Source: Verrucomicrobiales bacterium
GTDB lineage: Bacteria > Verrucomicrobiota > Verrucomicrobiia > Verrucomicrobiales > DEV007
Assembly (NCBI GenBank): GCA_016795505.1
Contig: JAEUHH010000028.1
Span: 1-64,000, forward strand
Direction of reading: 5' to 3'
DNA: 64,000 nt
Of the stretch, positions 42,619-52,712 are shown piece by piece (position 1 is the first letter of the stretch; the number at the start of each line of letters is the position of its first letter). The notes below the pieces were generated by a model. The model saw only the letters and a program-made list of their open reading frames with translations, had not been told where the DNA came from and did no database searches. A program made the position numbers and the translations under genes.

Positions 42619-45252
42619 GTGATCCGCGCTGCCGCGTTCGTGCAGGCGTGCCTTCGAATCCGGGCTGCGTGCGGTTTTTCTGACTTCTCCTGTTTTTCTT
42701 TTTTTGTTGTGAATGCGACTCCTGTTTCTCCGATCCGAAGCGGCAAACAGCTTCGGACCTTGTGTGTGCGCCCGTTGCGCTCGGTCAAGGGCACGACGGA
42801 AAGTTTGCGATTTCGACCGGTGGCTGGCGTGGCAGATCTTCCTGGTGCGTGCCGCGACCGGGCGGCTCGGCTTTGGTCGGCCTGGAATGGCCTGGCCAAG
42901 CCCAACCGCGACCAGCGGCAGGCTTTGGCGGATCTGCTGGTGGTGCTCGGCTGGTCAACTGGTCTGGAATTCCGCACCGTGTCGTCGTGCCATCAGATGA
43001 CCGGCGACTGGCGGGAGTATCTGGGAGACCGGGTCTGGGTGCGCAACAGTTTGTGCCGCCTCGCCAAGGGGGTTGGATGGCGCGAGGTGGTGAATCGGCT
43101 GGTCGATGAGGGTTTGCCTGAGTTCGCCTGTCTGCTTGACACGGAGCCGGGTCGGGCTGATTTCCCGGACCTCTTTTGTGCCGTGCGGCTCGGCCTCAGG
43201 GAGATGGCTTTCGACGATCCACTGGCAGAACCCTCCAGCGAGGGTTTGATCGCGCGCACTCTGTTGCGAAGGGCGGGGGATCGCTACTCGCTGGCGACGG
43301 TGGAGTCGAGGTTGAAGGGAGACTGGTTGTCGGCGCATCTGGTCGCCGCAACTCCGGACGCGACGGCGGCGCTGTGCTGGCTGGATCTGGCGGAAGCGGT
43401 GGAGGTGGACAAACGCCTCCGCTTCGTGCGCTGCTTGATCGGCTCGGGGGCGGCGCGCCAGATGGTGAATGGTGATCTGGGGCCGGTGGTGGCGGCATGG
43501 AGCCAGCTGCCGGGCCGCTCATTGGACTCGGGGCTCGCATTTTTCTGCATGGGCGTGGCGAGGGGTTTCGATGCGTGCGCGCTACTCGCTGGGATGCGCC
43601 TGGTGGAAACGAATCTCGAACTGGAAAAACGACCGCCTCGCGATCGGTTTCCGGCGGACCGTTTCCGCGCCATCCGGGTGCGTCTGTTTTCCACAGATCG
43701 CCGGGGGCAGCCGTGGCTGATGCGCCAAGTCTGGATGGCATGGCAGCGGCAACCGGGCTTTTCGGCCGAACTCGAAGCGCTGCCTCTGCCACGGATGACG
43801 AACCGCCAACTGCTGGCGACGGTGAGGGAACTGGCGTCCGCGGCGATTTGTGGAGGCCGCTGCTGGCGGCGCACCGTGGAGCGGATTGACGAAATCGTGG
43901 AGCACCTCCTGCCGCTGGGCGAGGAGGCCGCTGACGATCTCGGCCGCTGGCTGTATGGCTTCCTGCACTGGCCCGAGGCGGAAAACTGGCCTGAGTTGTG
44001 GGACTTGGCTCTCGATCTCGGAGAACGGCACCGACGACTGGGCATCGAATTCGACTGGGCGCTGCGTCGTTTCTGGCTCGAGGCGGTCAAATGCCTAGCC
44101 GACTCCGGTGTTGCCGCCCTGCGGGAGCTGCCGGACTCGGCCTTTCGCCAATGCGCGAAGGCGCTCCGGTCAAACTACCGCGCGGAGGTGATCGTGGAAG
44201 CCTTCGAATCGGCGTCCGCAGAGCTGGCGTGCCACCTGTCTGCCATGTTGCGACACCACGGCGCGACGTTGTTCGACACCTTGCAACTGGTCGGTCTGAC
44301 GCGGGAGGATCAGCGGAAGCGAATCATGGAGCGCTATCGCGAGCACCCCGCCTATGACGCGGATCCATCGCGCCTGTCGCCGGGCGATGCGGTGACGCTG
44401 GCGGATGCCCTGGCGGGTGGGGAGAACAGTCCGGTACCGTCCCGTCTTCGGGAGCATCTGTCGGGTGGACGGGTGCAGTCCGCCGTGGTGGTGGAGCGTG
44501 ATCTCGCGGCCCTGACGAAGGCTTTCGACAGACTGCGTCTCCGGGCGTTGCAAACAGAGGTGACGCGGGAGCTTATTCACAGCAATGTCCACAGACGCAC
44601 CCAACCGACCTGGCACACATTGGGCATGGCCAACCGGGTGGGGGAAAATCGCCGGCCGTTGCGTCGCTTCCTGAGCCAGTATCTGAGGGAGACCGATCCG
44701 CGCCGCTACATCGAGGAGCATCCCCGAAATCGAAGATGGCTGGCTGACATACGCAGTCGGACGCTGGGAGCTTCCCGCGTCTGGGAGCAGGGCTTCCGGC
44801 TTTCGGCGGTGGTGAGGGGCCATGGCGTGGTGACTCTGGCTTTCGAAACCGATCCCGAGGAAATCTTGAAAATGGGCACCTACGCCGGAAGCTGTCTGTC
44901 TCTGGGTGGCTGCAACGCCCATTCGGCGGTATCCACGATGCTCGACGCAAACAAGCGCGTCATCTATGCGCGGGATGCGAGAGATCGGGTGGTGGCGAGG
45001 CAGTTGGTGGTCATCTCAAAGTCTTGGGAACTGTTGTGCTTTCACGTTTACCAATCGGGTGAGAATGGGTGCATGACGGAACTCTTCCATGAGTTTGACC
45101 GTCGTTTGGCGGCGCGACTGGCTCTGCCCATCTACCGCGACTCGGAGGGCGATTCCAGCTACCAGGTGGAAACGCTGATCTGTCGGCACTGGTACGATGA
45201 TGGGGCAGTCGATGTGCCGGATCAGCCATTACGCGTTCGAATCGGCGGATAG
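42619..45252 (+). CDS. Large orphan protein of unknown function
   Basis: An 877-codon frame opens at GTG 42619, but the first ~90 residues look like non-coding sequence. Convincing protein begins around residue 93 (AKPNRDQRQALADLLVVLGW). No in-frame ATG occurs before residue ~129, so the true start is uncertain. Most of the protein is helical, Leu/Ala/Arg-rich and has no recognised motif. Residues ~752-845 form the most distinctive block: MGTYAGSCLSLGGCNAHSA (Cys pair C-x6-C), then VIYARDARDRVVARQLVVIS and CMTELFHEFDRRLAARL. That reads like a conserved domain. It has no signal peptide and no clear operon partners, lying between a 456-bp gap and convergent gcvP. I cannot assign a family. Confidence 0.7.
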   Translation: MIRAAAFVQACLRIRAACGFSDFSCFSFFVVNATPVSPIRSGKQLRTLCVRPLRSVKGTTESLRFRPVAGVADLPGACRDRAARLWSAWNGLAKPNRDQRQALADLLVVLGWSTGLEFRTVSSCHQMTGDWREYLGDRVWVRNSLCRLAKGVGWREVVNRLVDEGLPEFACLLDTEPGRADFPDLFCAVRLGLREMAFDDPLAEPSSEGLIARTLLRRAGDRYSLATVESRLKGDWLSAHLVAATPDATAALCWLDLAEAVEVDKRLRFVRCLIGSGAARQMVNGDLGPVVAAWSQLPGRSLDSGLAFFCMGVARGFDACALLAGMRLVETNLELEKRPPRDRFPADRFRAIRVRLFSTDRRGQPWLMRQVWMAWQRQPGFSAELEALPLPRMTNRQLLATVRELASAAICGGRCWRRTVERIDEIVEHLLPLGEEAADDLGRWLYGFLHWPEAENWPELWDLALDLGERHRRLGIEFDWALRRFWLEAVKCLADSGVAALRELPDSAFRQCAKALRSNYRAEVIVEAFESASAELACHLSAMLRHHGATLFDTLQLVGLTREDQRKRIMERYREHPAYDADPSRLSPGDAVTLADALAGGENSPVPSRLREHLSGGRVQSAVVVERDLAALTKAFDRLRLRALQTEVTRELIHSNVHRRTQPTWHTLGMANRVGENRRPLRRFLSQYLRETDPRRYIEEHPRNRRWLADIRSRTLGASRVWEQGFRLSAVVRGHGVVTLAFETDPEEILKMGTYAGSCLSLGGCNAHSAVSTMLDANKRVIYARDARDRVVARQLVVISKSWELLCFHVYQSGENGCMTELFHEFDRRLAARLALPIYRDSEGDSSYQVETLICRHWYDDGAVDVPDQPLRVRIGG

Positions 45253-45389
45253 TCCGGGAATGAGATACCGGAACGCATCGGGGAACCATTCCAAAGGCAT
45301 TGTCCGTCGGCCCTTTGCCGATAAATACCGGGAGACGTCTCAATGGAATGTGCTCAGCTGCCTCCGAAGACGACTTTCGGTTGAACTGA

Positions 45390-48230
45390 TCAGGCTTCCC
45401 CTATGGTGCCATAGGCCTCCATGCCCTCGCAGGTGCAGACGAGGTGGCGGTCGCCCCAGACATTGTCGATGCGGCTGACGGGCGGCCAGTATTTGGCACC
45501 GGGTTCGCGGAGACGGGCCACGGGGTAGGCGGCCTGCTCTCGGCTGTAGGGTCGATCCCAGGTGGCGGAGAGCAGGGTCTCGGCGGGGTGCGGGGCGTGT
45601 TTCAGCACGTTGTTGACGGGATCGGCTTCGCCGCGGATGACGGCCTGGATTTCTCCATGGATGGCGATCATGGCCTCGCAGAAGCGGTCGAGTTCGGCGG
45701 GCGATTCGCTCTCGGTCGGCTCGATCATGAGGGTGCCGGGCACGGGCCAGGACATGGTGGGGGCGTGGAAGCCATAGTCCATGAGGCGCTTGGCGACGTC
45801 CTCGACCTCGATGCCGCTCGCCTGTTTGAGGGGGCGGAGGTCGAGGATGCACTCGTGGGCGACGAGGCCATTTTTCCCCCGATAGAGCACGGGGAAGTAG
45901 GGGTGGAGCCGGTGGGCGATGTAGTTGGCGTTGAGGATGGCGATCTGGGTGGCACGGGTCAGGCCGGAGCCGCCCATCATGGCGATATACATCCAGGAAA
46001 TGGGCAGGATGCTGGCGCTGCCGAGCGGGGCGGCGGAGACCGCCTCGGGCAGGTGGGGCACGAGATGGGCGGCGACGCCGATGGGGCCCACGCCGGGTCC
46101 GCCACCGCCATGGGGGATGCAGAACGTCTTGTGCAGGTTCATGTGGCACACGTCGGCACCGAGTTCGCCGGGGCGGGCGAGGCCGACGAGGGCATTGAGG
46201 TTGGCTCCGTCGAGATAGACCTGCCCGCCGTGCTGGTGGACGATGGCGCAGATGTCCCTGACCGATTCTTCGAAGACGCCGTGGGTCGAGGGATAGGTGA
46301 TCATGAGCGCGCCGAGGCGGTCGGCGTGCTGGGCGGCCTTGTCGCGGATGTCGGTGACGTCGATGTTTCCCTGCTCGTCGCAGCGGACGGGCACGACGGT
46401 GAAGCCGGCCATGACGGCGCTGGCGGGATTGGTGCCGTGGGCGGAGGTGGGGATGAGGCAGACGGTGCGGTCGAGGTCGCCACGGGAGCGGTGGTAGTGC
46501 CGGATGGCCAGGAGGCCGGCATACTCGCCCTGAGATCCGGCATTGGGCTGGAGGCTGACGGCGGCAAAGCCGGTGATCTCGGCCAGCCAGCGCTGGAGCT
46601 GGTCGGCCAGGGTGGCGTAACCGCCCTCGCCGGGGACGGGGGCAAAGGGGTGCACGCCGTTGATGGCACGCCAACTGATGGGGATCATCTCGGCGGTGGC
46701 ATTGAGCTTCATGGTGCAGGAGCCCAGGGGGATCATGCTCCAGTTCAGCGCGACATCGCGGCCCTCGAGCCGGCGCAGGTAGCGCAGCATCTCGGTCTCG
46801 GTGTGATAGCGGTGGAAAACCGGATGGGTGAGGAAGGGCGACTGGCGTCTCAGGGAGTCGGGCAGACGGTCGCCGTCGGGCTCCGCCGCGGGGGTGGGAT
46901 TGCCGGTAAAGGCACCGACCAGGGCGGCGACGGTCTCAGGACCACAGGTCTCGTCGAGCGAGATGCCGAGCCGGTCGTCGTGGTCGGTGCGCAGGGCGAA
47001 GCCGGCGAGGCGCACCCGGTCGAGGATGGCGGAGCGTCGCACGGCGGGGACGGCCACGGTGACGGTGTCGAAGCCGTGCTGATTGAGAATGGCAAAGCCG
47101 GCGGCGGTCAATCCATCGGCGAGCTGCCGGCTCAGGGCGGCGATGCGACGCGCGATGGCGCGGAGTCCGTCGGGTCCGTGATAGACCGCGTACATCGAGG
47201 CGATGACGGCGAGCAGGACCTGGGCAGTGCAGATGTTCGAGGTGGCTTTTTCCCGACGGATGTGTTGCTCGCGGGTCTGGAGGGAGAGACGCAGGGCGGG
47301 CCGGCCGTCGGCATCGTGGGAGACGCCGATGAGTCGTCCGGGCAGGCGGCGTTTCAAATCATCGGTGCAGGCCATGTAGGCGGCATGGGGGCCGCCACCG
47401 CCGAGTGGCACGCCGAAGCGCTGGGTGGAGCCGATGGCGATGTCGGCACCACACTCGCCCGGCGGTTTCAGCAGGGTGAGGGCGAGGGGATCGGCGGCGA
47501 CGATGGCGAGCGCGCCGGCAGCATGGATGGCGGCGATGAGCGGCTCGAGATCGGGGATATGGCCCTCGGTGCCGGGATAGCTCAGCAGGACGCCGATCCA
47601 GGCATCGGGTTCATTGGAAAAGGGATGGGTGGTAGGATCGCCGGTGATCAGCTCGATGCCGAGGGGTTCGGCCCGGGTGCGCAGCACGGCGAGGGTCTGC
47701 GGGTGGCACTGGTCCGAGGCGAAGAAACGCAGTCCCTTTGGCCGGGCTCCGGCGCACAGGGCCATGGCCTCGGCGGCAGCGGTGCCCTCGTCGAGCAGGG
47801 AGGCATTCGCCACGGGCAGGCCGGTGAGGTCGCAGATGAGGGTCTGGTAATTGAGCAGGGCTTCGAGCCGGCCTTGGGCTATCTCGGCCTGGTAGGGGGT
47901 GTAGGCGGTGTACCAGCCGGGATTTTCAAGGATGTTCCGCAGGATGACGGGCGGCGTAATGGTGCCGTGGTAACCCAGGCCGATGAGGGGCTGGATACGG
48001 GTGGAGACGGAGGCGAAGATGGCGGCGAGGTCGGCGAGGGCCTCGGACTCGGTGCGGGGTTCGCCAATATCCAGCGGGCGGCTCGTCCGGATGCTGGACG
48101 GCACGGCGGCGTCGATTAGCGCCTCGACCGAATCGTAACCGATGGCGGAGGCGAGGGCATCGGCTTCCCGGTCCGTGGGGCCGAGGTGCCGCGGCGCGAA
48201 AGCGTGGGGAGCGTCACCCGACATGCCCAC
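45390..48230 (-). CDS. gcvP: Glycine dehydrogenase (decarboxylating), P protein of the glycine cleavage system
   Basis: This is the PLP enzyme that decarboxylates glycine and passes the aminomethyl group to lipoyl-GcvH. At 946 residues it is the fused single-chain form. The N-terminal half contains [40 protein letters not shown]-type sequence. The C-terminal half carries the PLP-lysine motif [16 protein letters not shown]. Its start lies inside the end of gcvH. The GTG at 48228-48230 is preferred because GGAGG lies 6 nt upstream of it, while the ATG at 48224 would be 12 nt away. That gives a 17-bp overlap with gcvH and likely translational coupling. No gcvT is adjacent. Confidence 0.96.
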   Translation of the reverse strand: MGMSGDAPHAFAPRHLGPTDREADALASAIGYDSVEALIDAAVPSSIRTSRPLDIGEPRTESEALADLAAIFASVSTRIQPLIGLGYHGTITPPVILRNILENPGWYTAYTPYQAEIAQGRLEALLNYQTLICDLTGLPVANASLLDEGTAAAEAMALCAGARPKGLRFFASDQCHPQTLAVLRTRAEPLGIELITGDPTTHPFSNEPDAWIGVLLSYPGTEGHIPDLEPLIAAIHAAGALAIVAADPLALTLLKPPGECGADIAIGSTQRFGVPLGGGGPHAAYMACTDDLKRRLPGRLIGVSHDADGRPALRLSLQTREQHIRREKATSNICTAQVLLAVIASMYAVYHGPDGLRAIARRIAALSRQLADGLTAAGFAILNQHGFDTVTVAVPAVRRSAILDRVRLAGFALRTDHDDRLGISLDETCGPETVAALVGAFTGNPTPAAEPDGDRLPDSLRRQSPFLTHPVFHRYHTETEMLRYLRRLEGRDVALNWSMIPLGSCTMKLNATAEMIPISWRAINGVHPFAPVPGEGGYATLADQLQRWLAEITGFAAVSLQPNAGSQGEYAGLLAIRHYHRSRGDLDRTVCLIPTSAHGTNPASAVMAGFTVVPVRCDEQGNIDVTDIRDKAAQHADRLGALMITYPSTHGVFEESVRDICAIVHQHGGQVYLDGANLNALVGLARPGELGADVCHMNLHKTFCIPHGGGGPGVGPIGVAAHLVPHLPEAVSAAPLGSASILPISWMYIAMMGGSGLTRATQIAILNANYIAHRLHPYFPVLYRGKNGLVAHECILDLRPLKQASGIEVEDVAKRLMDYGFHAPTMSWPVPGTLMIEPTESESPAELDRFCEAMIAIHGEIQAVIRGEADPVNNVLKHAPHPAETLLSATWDRPYSREQAAYPVARLREPGAKYWPPVSRIDNVWGDRHLVCTCEGMEAYGTIGEA

Positions 48231-48597
48231 GATACGCCTCCGCGTTCATGAGGGACTCGATCTCGGCGGGATCACTGAGGCGGATGCGAAACATCCAACC
48301 GGCGCCATAGGGATCGGTATTCACGGCCCCCGGGTCCTCGGTCAGCGCCTCATTCACCGCGACGATCTCGCCGCTGGCGGGGCTGTAGATGTCGTTGGCG
48401 GCCTTGACTGACTCGATGACGGCGATGGCCTCGCCTTTGGCCACGGTGCGGCCCACGGCGGGCAACTCGAGGTAGACGACATCGGTCAGCTCTGCCTGCG
48501 CGTGGTCGGACACCCCCACCGCCGCGGCGCTGGGATCGGCGGGATCGATCCACTCGTGGGAATCGGAATAGTGGAGATGGTCGGGTATCTGGCTCAT
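48214..48597 (-). CDS. gcvH: Glycine cleavage system H protein
   Basis: This 127-residue lipoyl carrier shuttles the aminomethyl intermediate between the P, T and L proteins. The lipoylation site is Lys65 in [13 protein letters not shown], and the N-terminal HYSDSHEWI and C-terminal [16 protein letters not shown] are typical. The ATG at 48595-48597 ([10 protein letters not shown]) is chosen; the frame upstream is not conserved-looking. It overlaps gcvP by 17 bp on the same strand. A gcvT gene is not next to it in this window. Confidence 0.96.
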   Translation of the reverse strand: MSQIPDHLHYSDSHEWIDPADPSAAAVGVSDHAQAELTDVVYLELPAVGRTVAKGEAIAVIESVKAANDIYSPASGEIVAVNEALTEDPGAVNTDPYGAGWMFRIRLSDPAEIESLMNAEAYRGHVG

Positions 48598-48697
48598 CGG
48601 TCTGCGGCCCACTTTTCGGCAAAAACCCTGCCGGCGGCAACCGAAATTCCTCCGCCATGACACGGCGGCACTCCAGACCCAGGTCCGGGCGGCGGCT

Positions 48698-49861
48698 TTA
48701 CCCGGCGGCGGTCACGCCACCGGGCAGGGCCTGCGGGGCATCGAGTGCGACCGGGGCCTTCCGGGCAAACCGTCTCCAGAGCCACCACGCCCAGAAGGGC
48801 AGATTGACGAGGAAAATCCAGTCGAGCTTCTCAACATGATAGAAGTAAAGACCGAACATGATGTCATTCAGGTAGTGGAAGCTGATGAACATGAGGCCAA
48901 ATACCAGCCAAGTAAGCCGGTTGTAGAGGGCGAGGAAGGCGATGACCTGCAGGCCTACGCCGCAGCCGAGGAGGAGGCGGGTCCAGTTTTTGTGTTCCAG
49001 CATGAAGTTCGCCAGCGGCGGCATCTGTTCGGGAGCCCATTCCTCCTCGAGATTGTTGTAGTAGTTCTGCCGGTGGGTTTTCACCACCTGGACGCCGATG
49101 TAGTGGCTGTTGAGGAACCACTGGCCGCCGGATTTGAACTGTTTGATCACGCCGGGGATCATGTAGCTGGCGATGATCATGAGCTGGGAGTAACGGATGA
49201 GGACATCCCACCAGGTGCGGCCGTGCCGGGTCATGGCGCTGGCGGGCTTCAGGCCCATGGCCTCGCGCGGGTTCTTCCAGAGCGCCCACAGGCTGACCAC
49301 GGTTTGGGCGAGGAGGATCAGCGAGACCATCTGGAAGCCGTGATGGATGTAGCCCTGGGAATTGTAGAGCGTGCGGCTCCCCAACAGGACGAAGCACAGG
49401 ATCGGCAGGGCCACGGGCAGCCCAAAGCCGGAGATGTAGAGCGCGAGGCAGGGCAACACGATCCACGGGAGGATTTCGACAAAGCGGTCGTCATGGAAAA
49501 AGGTCAGGTCGACGAATTTCGCGATGCCGTCGGGCTGCGGCTGGGCGTCGAAGGGGATCTTGGCTTCGGATTGGGGAAGCAGGTCGGAGATCGGCGGCAG
49601 CGGGGGGCGCAGCATGCGGTTGCTCTCCTTGTTTCCCACGATGGCGGCGAGGGAGTCGCCGGGAACGATGGCTTCGGCGATCTTCAGGCCATGGTTGGAA
49701 AACGGCTCGCCGAGCGGCATGCACTGGAAGAGCACGTAGGCGTAGAGCACCCGCATGAAGACGATCTCGAAGCGATGAAAACGCGGGATGCCGAACTGGG
49801 CGGCGATGTGGCGCCAGCGGGGGCTGGAGAAGCGGGATTGGAGGGCGGACAGGATCGACAT
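48698..49861 (-). CDS. HTTM-like multi-pass membrane protein
   Basis: The 387-residue membrane protein has about seven to eight hydrophobic segments. A long hydrophilic region lies between the first (FEIVFMRVLYAYVLFQCMPLG) and the rest. The layout resembles HTTM/vitamin-K-dependent-carboxylase-like bacterial membrane proteins (IRYSQLMIIASYMIPGVIKQFKSGGQWFLN, WTRLLLGCGVGLQVIAFLAL, HYLNDIMFGLYFYHVEKLDW). The family match is by pattern only. The ATG at 49859-49861 starts a plausible cytosolic N terminus. It follows the 172-residue membrane protein gene by 55 bp on the same strand, and such pairs often function together. Function is unknown. Confidence 0.72.
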   Translation of the reverse strand: MSILSALQSRFSSPRWRHIAAQFGIPRFHRFEIVFMRVLYAYVLFQCMPLGEPFSNHGLKIAEAIVPGDSLAAIVGNKESNRMLRPPLPPISDLLPQSEAKIPFDAQPQPDGIAKFVDLTFFHDDRFVEILPWIVLPCLALYISGFGLPVALPILCFVLLGSRTLYNSQGYIHHGFQMVSLILLAQTVVSLWALWKNPREAMGLKPASAMTRHGRTWWDVLIRYSQLMIIASYMIPGVIKQFKSGGQWFLNSHYIGVQVVKTHRQNYYNNLEEEWAPEQMPPLANFMLEHKNWTRLLLGCGVGLQVIAFLALYNRLTWLVFGLMFISFHYLNDIMFGLYFYHVEKLDWIFLVNLPFWAWWLWRRFARKAPVALDAPQALPGGVTAAG

Positions 49862-49916
49862 GGCTGAACAGGATGGGGAAAAATGGGGATGAGGTCGGAT
49901 GCCGGACGGGAGGCTC

Positions 49917-50435
49917 TCAGGATGAAACGGGCAGCGCGCCGGCGGGCAGGGTGGCGACGATCTCGGGGGTTTCGCTGAAGCCCTTCTCGTTGTCATAAAC
50001 GATCCACACCTCCACCAGGGCGGCGGTGCCGGGAAGATCCTTTTTCTTTTTGATGGCCTGTTCTTTGAGGTAAGCCAGCAGGCGACGGCCCACTTCGGCG
50101 CGCTCTGCTGGGGTCAGGTCGGAATCGGACTTGCCGAGTGATTTGGCATGATCCTTGGCCCAGCTTTTATACATCTTCTTCACTTTCGGGGCGGTCACAC
50201 CGGTCAGGGCATTGATCGGGAGAGGCTCCGGTTCGCCCTTGTCATTGAGGCTGGCCACGAAGAAGTAGTTTTCGCTGTTGTTCGGGTCGCTGTACATGGG
50301 GAAGTGGGACAGCGGGAAGAAATCCTCCACCCAGATCGACAGGGCGACGATGAGGGGCACGGCAAAAAAGGAGTGACGCAGGAAGATCCAGCCGGCGAGG
50401 CTGAGGAAGGTGAGCAGGGCAAAAAGGATGTCCAT
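49917..50435 (-). CDS. Membrane-anchored hypothetical protein paired with HTTM-like gene
   Basis: The 172-residue protein has two adjacent N-terminal hydrophobic segments (MDILFALLTFLSLAGWIFL and FFAVPLIVALSIWV). A soluble ~125-residue domain follows (HFPMYSDPNNSENYFFVASLNDKG, a Lys-rich middle, VEVWIVYDNEKGFSETPEIVATLP). The soluble part probably faces the periplasm. It is encoded 55 bp upstream of the HTTM-like protein on the same strand, suggesting a two-gene unit. No family is recognised. Confidence 0.7.
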   Translation of the reverse strand: MDILFALLTFLSLAGWIFLRHSFFAVPLIVALSIWVEDFFPLSHFPMYSDPNNSENYFFVASLNDKGEPEPLPINALTGVTAPKVKKMYKSWAKDHAKSLGKSDSDLTPAERAEVGRRLLAYLKEQAIKKKKDLPGTAALVEVWIVYDNEKGFSETPEIVATLPAGALPVSS

Positions 50436-50564
50436 GGATCGGGTGTGCGATGACGTTTCGGGCCGACCAAAAGCCCACCCGATGCACCCGAAAAGCGGTT
50501 TTCACCCGACGGCATCGGATTTGCCAATAGGCGAGCAATCCGCGCCAAAATCGGCACAATCAGC

Positions 50565-50578
50565 GGCCCGATCGGGCC
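50565..50578. repeat. Perfect 14-bp palindrome GGCCCGATCGGGCC
   Basis: A perfect palindrome lies 33 bp beyond the rph stop codon, in the gap before the 172-residue protein gene. It could be an operator-like site or part of an rph 3' structure. No T-run follows. Confidence 0.5.
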
Positions 50579-50610
50579 ATGAAGCAGGCCCGGAGGGCGT
50601 GGGTCGCGAA

Positions 50611-51342
50611 TCAGGCAAATGCCGCGATGGCCTCCCGCTGGAGGCGGGCGATCTCGGTGATGCCCGCCTTGCTCAGGGCCAGCATTTCGAGCATTTGGGC
50701 CTCCGAGAAGGTTGCCTCCTCGCCGGAACCCTGCATCTCGATGAGGTCGAGATCGTCGGTCATGACATAATTGAAGTCCACCGAAGCGTCCCGGTCTTCG
50801 GGGTAGTTCAGGTCGAGGCAGCAGACATCCTCATAGATACCGGCGGAAACGGCGGCGGCCAGTTGGCGTAGCGGCGACTGCTTGAGTTCGCCTTTGGCGA
50901 TCATTCGCTGGAACGCAATGCCAGCGGCTACGGTAGCGCCCGTAATGGAGGCGGTCCGAGTGCCCCCGTCGGCACGGAGTACGTCGCAATCCACCCACAT
51001 GGTCCGCTGGCCGAGTGCCTTCAGATCGACGACGGCCCGGAGTGACCGGCCAATGAGGCGCTGAATCTCCGAACTCCGGCCATCGAGCTTGCCGCGGGCG
51101 ATGTCCCGCTGCTTCCGCTCCAGGGTGGAGTAGGGAAGCATGTTGTATTCGGCCGTGAGCCAGCCACCCGGGACATCCTGCTGGATCATCCATCGCGGCA
51201 CGCCGGGCTCGATCATCACGGCGCAGATGACCTGAGTGTCGCCAAACGAGACCAGCACTGAACCGCTGGCATTGCGGGCAATATCGGGCTGGAAGGAAAT
51301 GGGGCGAAGTTCGCCCGGCTGGCGTCCGTCAGGTCTGTCCAT
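50611..51342 (-). CDS. rph: Ribonuclease PH
   Basis: This is a phosphorolytic 3'-5' exoribonuclease that trims tRNA precursors in the cytoplasm. The 243-residue protein matches the family length. It has RPISFQPDIARNASGSVLVSFGDTQVICAV at the start, GWLTAEYNMLPYSTLERKQRD and RSSEIQRLIGRSLRAVVDL. The phosphate-binding region DCDVLRADGGTRTASITGA and LNYPEDRDASVDFNYVMT complete the set. The ATG at 51340-51342 gives the expected length; an upstream in-frame start at 51381 is less likely. It is divergent from lpxK over 179 bp. Confidence 0.95.
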   Translation of the reverse strand: MDRPDGRQPGELRPISFQPDIARNASGSVLVSFGDTQVICAVMIEPGVPRWMIQQDVPGGWLTAEYNMLPYSTLERKQRDIARGKLDGRSSEIQRLIGRSLRAVVDLKALGQRTMWVDCDVLRADGGTRTASITGATVAAGIAFQRMIAKGELKQSPLRQLAAAVSAGIYEDVCCLDLNYPEDRDASVDFNYVMTDDLDLIEMQGSGEEATFSEAQMLEMLALSKAGITEIARLQREAIAAFA

Positions 51343-51521
51343 GGCTGTGGGTGATGGTTCCGAATCCAGAGGCAATTGCAAGCGTTTCCCATCTGGAGCC
51401 GGGGAAAAAATCAGCGCGCCGAACGGCTTTCCAACCGGCCGGACTGGGTCTAGATTCCCCGCCCCCCTGACCGCTGCGGCGGGTCTGTCACTCTCTCCTC
51501 ACCCAACAAAACGGTTTTCGC

Positions 51522-52712
51522 ATGCGGGAATGGCTGGAAAGCTTTGAGCAATTCGCGATCGACGTGATCCTCGATCGTCGCACCGGCAAGCGTGCGGCGG
51601 TGTTTCGCTTTTTCCTCGGCATCCTGTCCAAAGTGTACGGATGGTTGGTGGATTTTCGTCTGTGGCTCTACCGGAACCGCATCCTGCGCGAGCGGAATCT
51701 CGGCTGTCTCGTCGTCAGCATCGGCAATCTGACCGTCGGTGGCACGGGCAAGACGCCCGTGGTCGAAAAATTCGCCCGCTCCCTCCAGGATGGCGGCCGG
51801 CGGGTTGCCATTCTCAGCCGCGGCTACAAGTCGGTCAAAAAGCCGCTCCTCCAGCGGATCATCGGCAAGATCCAGGGAAAGAACGAAATCAATCCGCCCC
51901 GGGTCGTCAGCGATGGCCGACAACTGCTGCTCGACTCCCGCACCGCTGGCGACGAACCCTACATGCTCGCCGCGAACCTGAAGGACATCCCGGTCGTGGT
52001 GGACAAGGACCGGGTGAAAAGTGGAAAGCACGCCATTTCCGAACTCAATTGCGACACGCTGCTGCTGGATGACGGTCTCCAGTATTTGAAGCTGCGCCAC
52101 CGGCTCGACATCGTTCTGGTGGACCGCTGGCAGCCCTTCGGCACCGAGAAACTGCTGCCGCGGGGCACCCTGCGGGAACCGGCGAAAAACCTGAAGCGCG
52201 CCAGCTACATCTTCATCACCAAGTGCAATGGCGAACCGAACGATGAGCTGAAGGAGCGCATCCGGAAGTACAACCGCACCGCGGAGATCATCGAGTGCGA
52301 GCACCGTCCGCTCCACCTCCAGCACATCGAGAGCCGCGAGACCCTGCCTTTGTCGGAGTTGCAAAACAAGCGGGTGGGGACCATCAGCGCCATCGCCGTG
52401 CCGGAAAGCTTCGAGCAGGGCATTCGCAAGCTGGGCGCAAACCTCGTCGCGACCAAGCGATTTCTGGATCACCACCGGTTCACCGAGCAGGAGATCCTGA
52501 CCTTCATCAACTGCTGCGTGGAGAGCGAAGTGGACATGATCGTGACGACGGAAAAGGATTCGGTGCGCTTCCCGCGACTGGGTCGGCTCGATGTGCCGAT
52601 CTATTTCCTCCGCGTCGAGATCGGCATCCTGAGCAACGAAGAAAGCTTCGACGAGTGCGTGAACCGCATCTGCCAGCCGAGGCCCATTGTGCCGGCGCGG
52701 CGCTTTTTTTAG
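51522..52712 (+). CDS. lpxK: Tetraacyldisaccharide 4'-kinase
   Basis: This is the lipid A pathway kinase that phosphorylates the 4' position of tetraacyldisaccharide 1-phosphate at the inner membrane. The 396-residue protein has an N-terminal membrane-associated helix, then the P-loop [20 protein letters not shown] (GGTGKT at 73-78). [18 protein letters not shown] and the [22 protein letters not shown] segment follow. It is somewhat longer than E. coli LpxK (328 residues), mainly at the N terminus. It is convergent with the phosphoesterase gene, overlapping by 4 bp at the stop codons, and divergent from rph. Confidence 0.93.
   Translation: MREWLESFEQFAIDVILDRRTGKRAAVFRFFLGILSKVYGWLVDFRLWLYRNRILRERNLGCLVVSIGNLTVGGTGKTPVVEKFARSLQDGGRRVAILSRGYKSVKKPLLQRIIGKIQGKNEINPPRVVSDGRQLLLDSRTAGDEPYMLAANLKDIPVVVDKDRVKSGKHAISELNCDTLLLDDGLQYLKLRHRLDIVLVDRWQPFGTEKLLPRGTLREPAKNLKRASYIFITKCNGEPNDELKERIRKYNRTAEIIECEHRPLHLQHIESRETLPLSELQNKRVGTISAIAVPESFEQGIRKLGANLVATKRFLDHHRFTEQEILTFINCCVESEVDMIVTTEKDSVRFPRLGRLDVPIYFLRVEIGILSNEESFDECVNRICQPRPIVPARRFF

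Noticed and set aside
42645-42670. TTCGAATCC sequence resembling a tRNA T-loop
   Set aside because: It lacks the matching GG stem bases and no D-arm, anticodon arm or acceptor stem could be built around it.
45332-45341. 10-bp palindrome GAGACGTCTC in the gap between the orphan gene and gcvP
   Set aside because: Short palindromes of this size are expected by chance, and its convergent-gene position gives no regulatory context.
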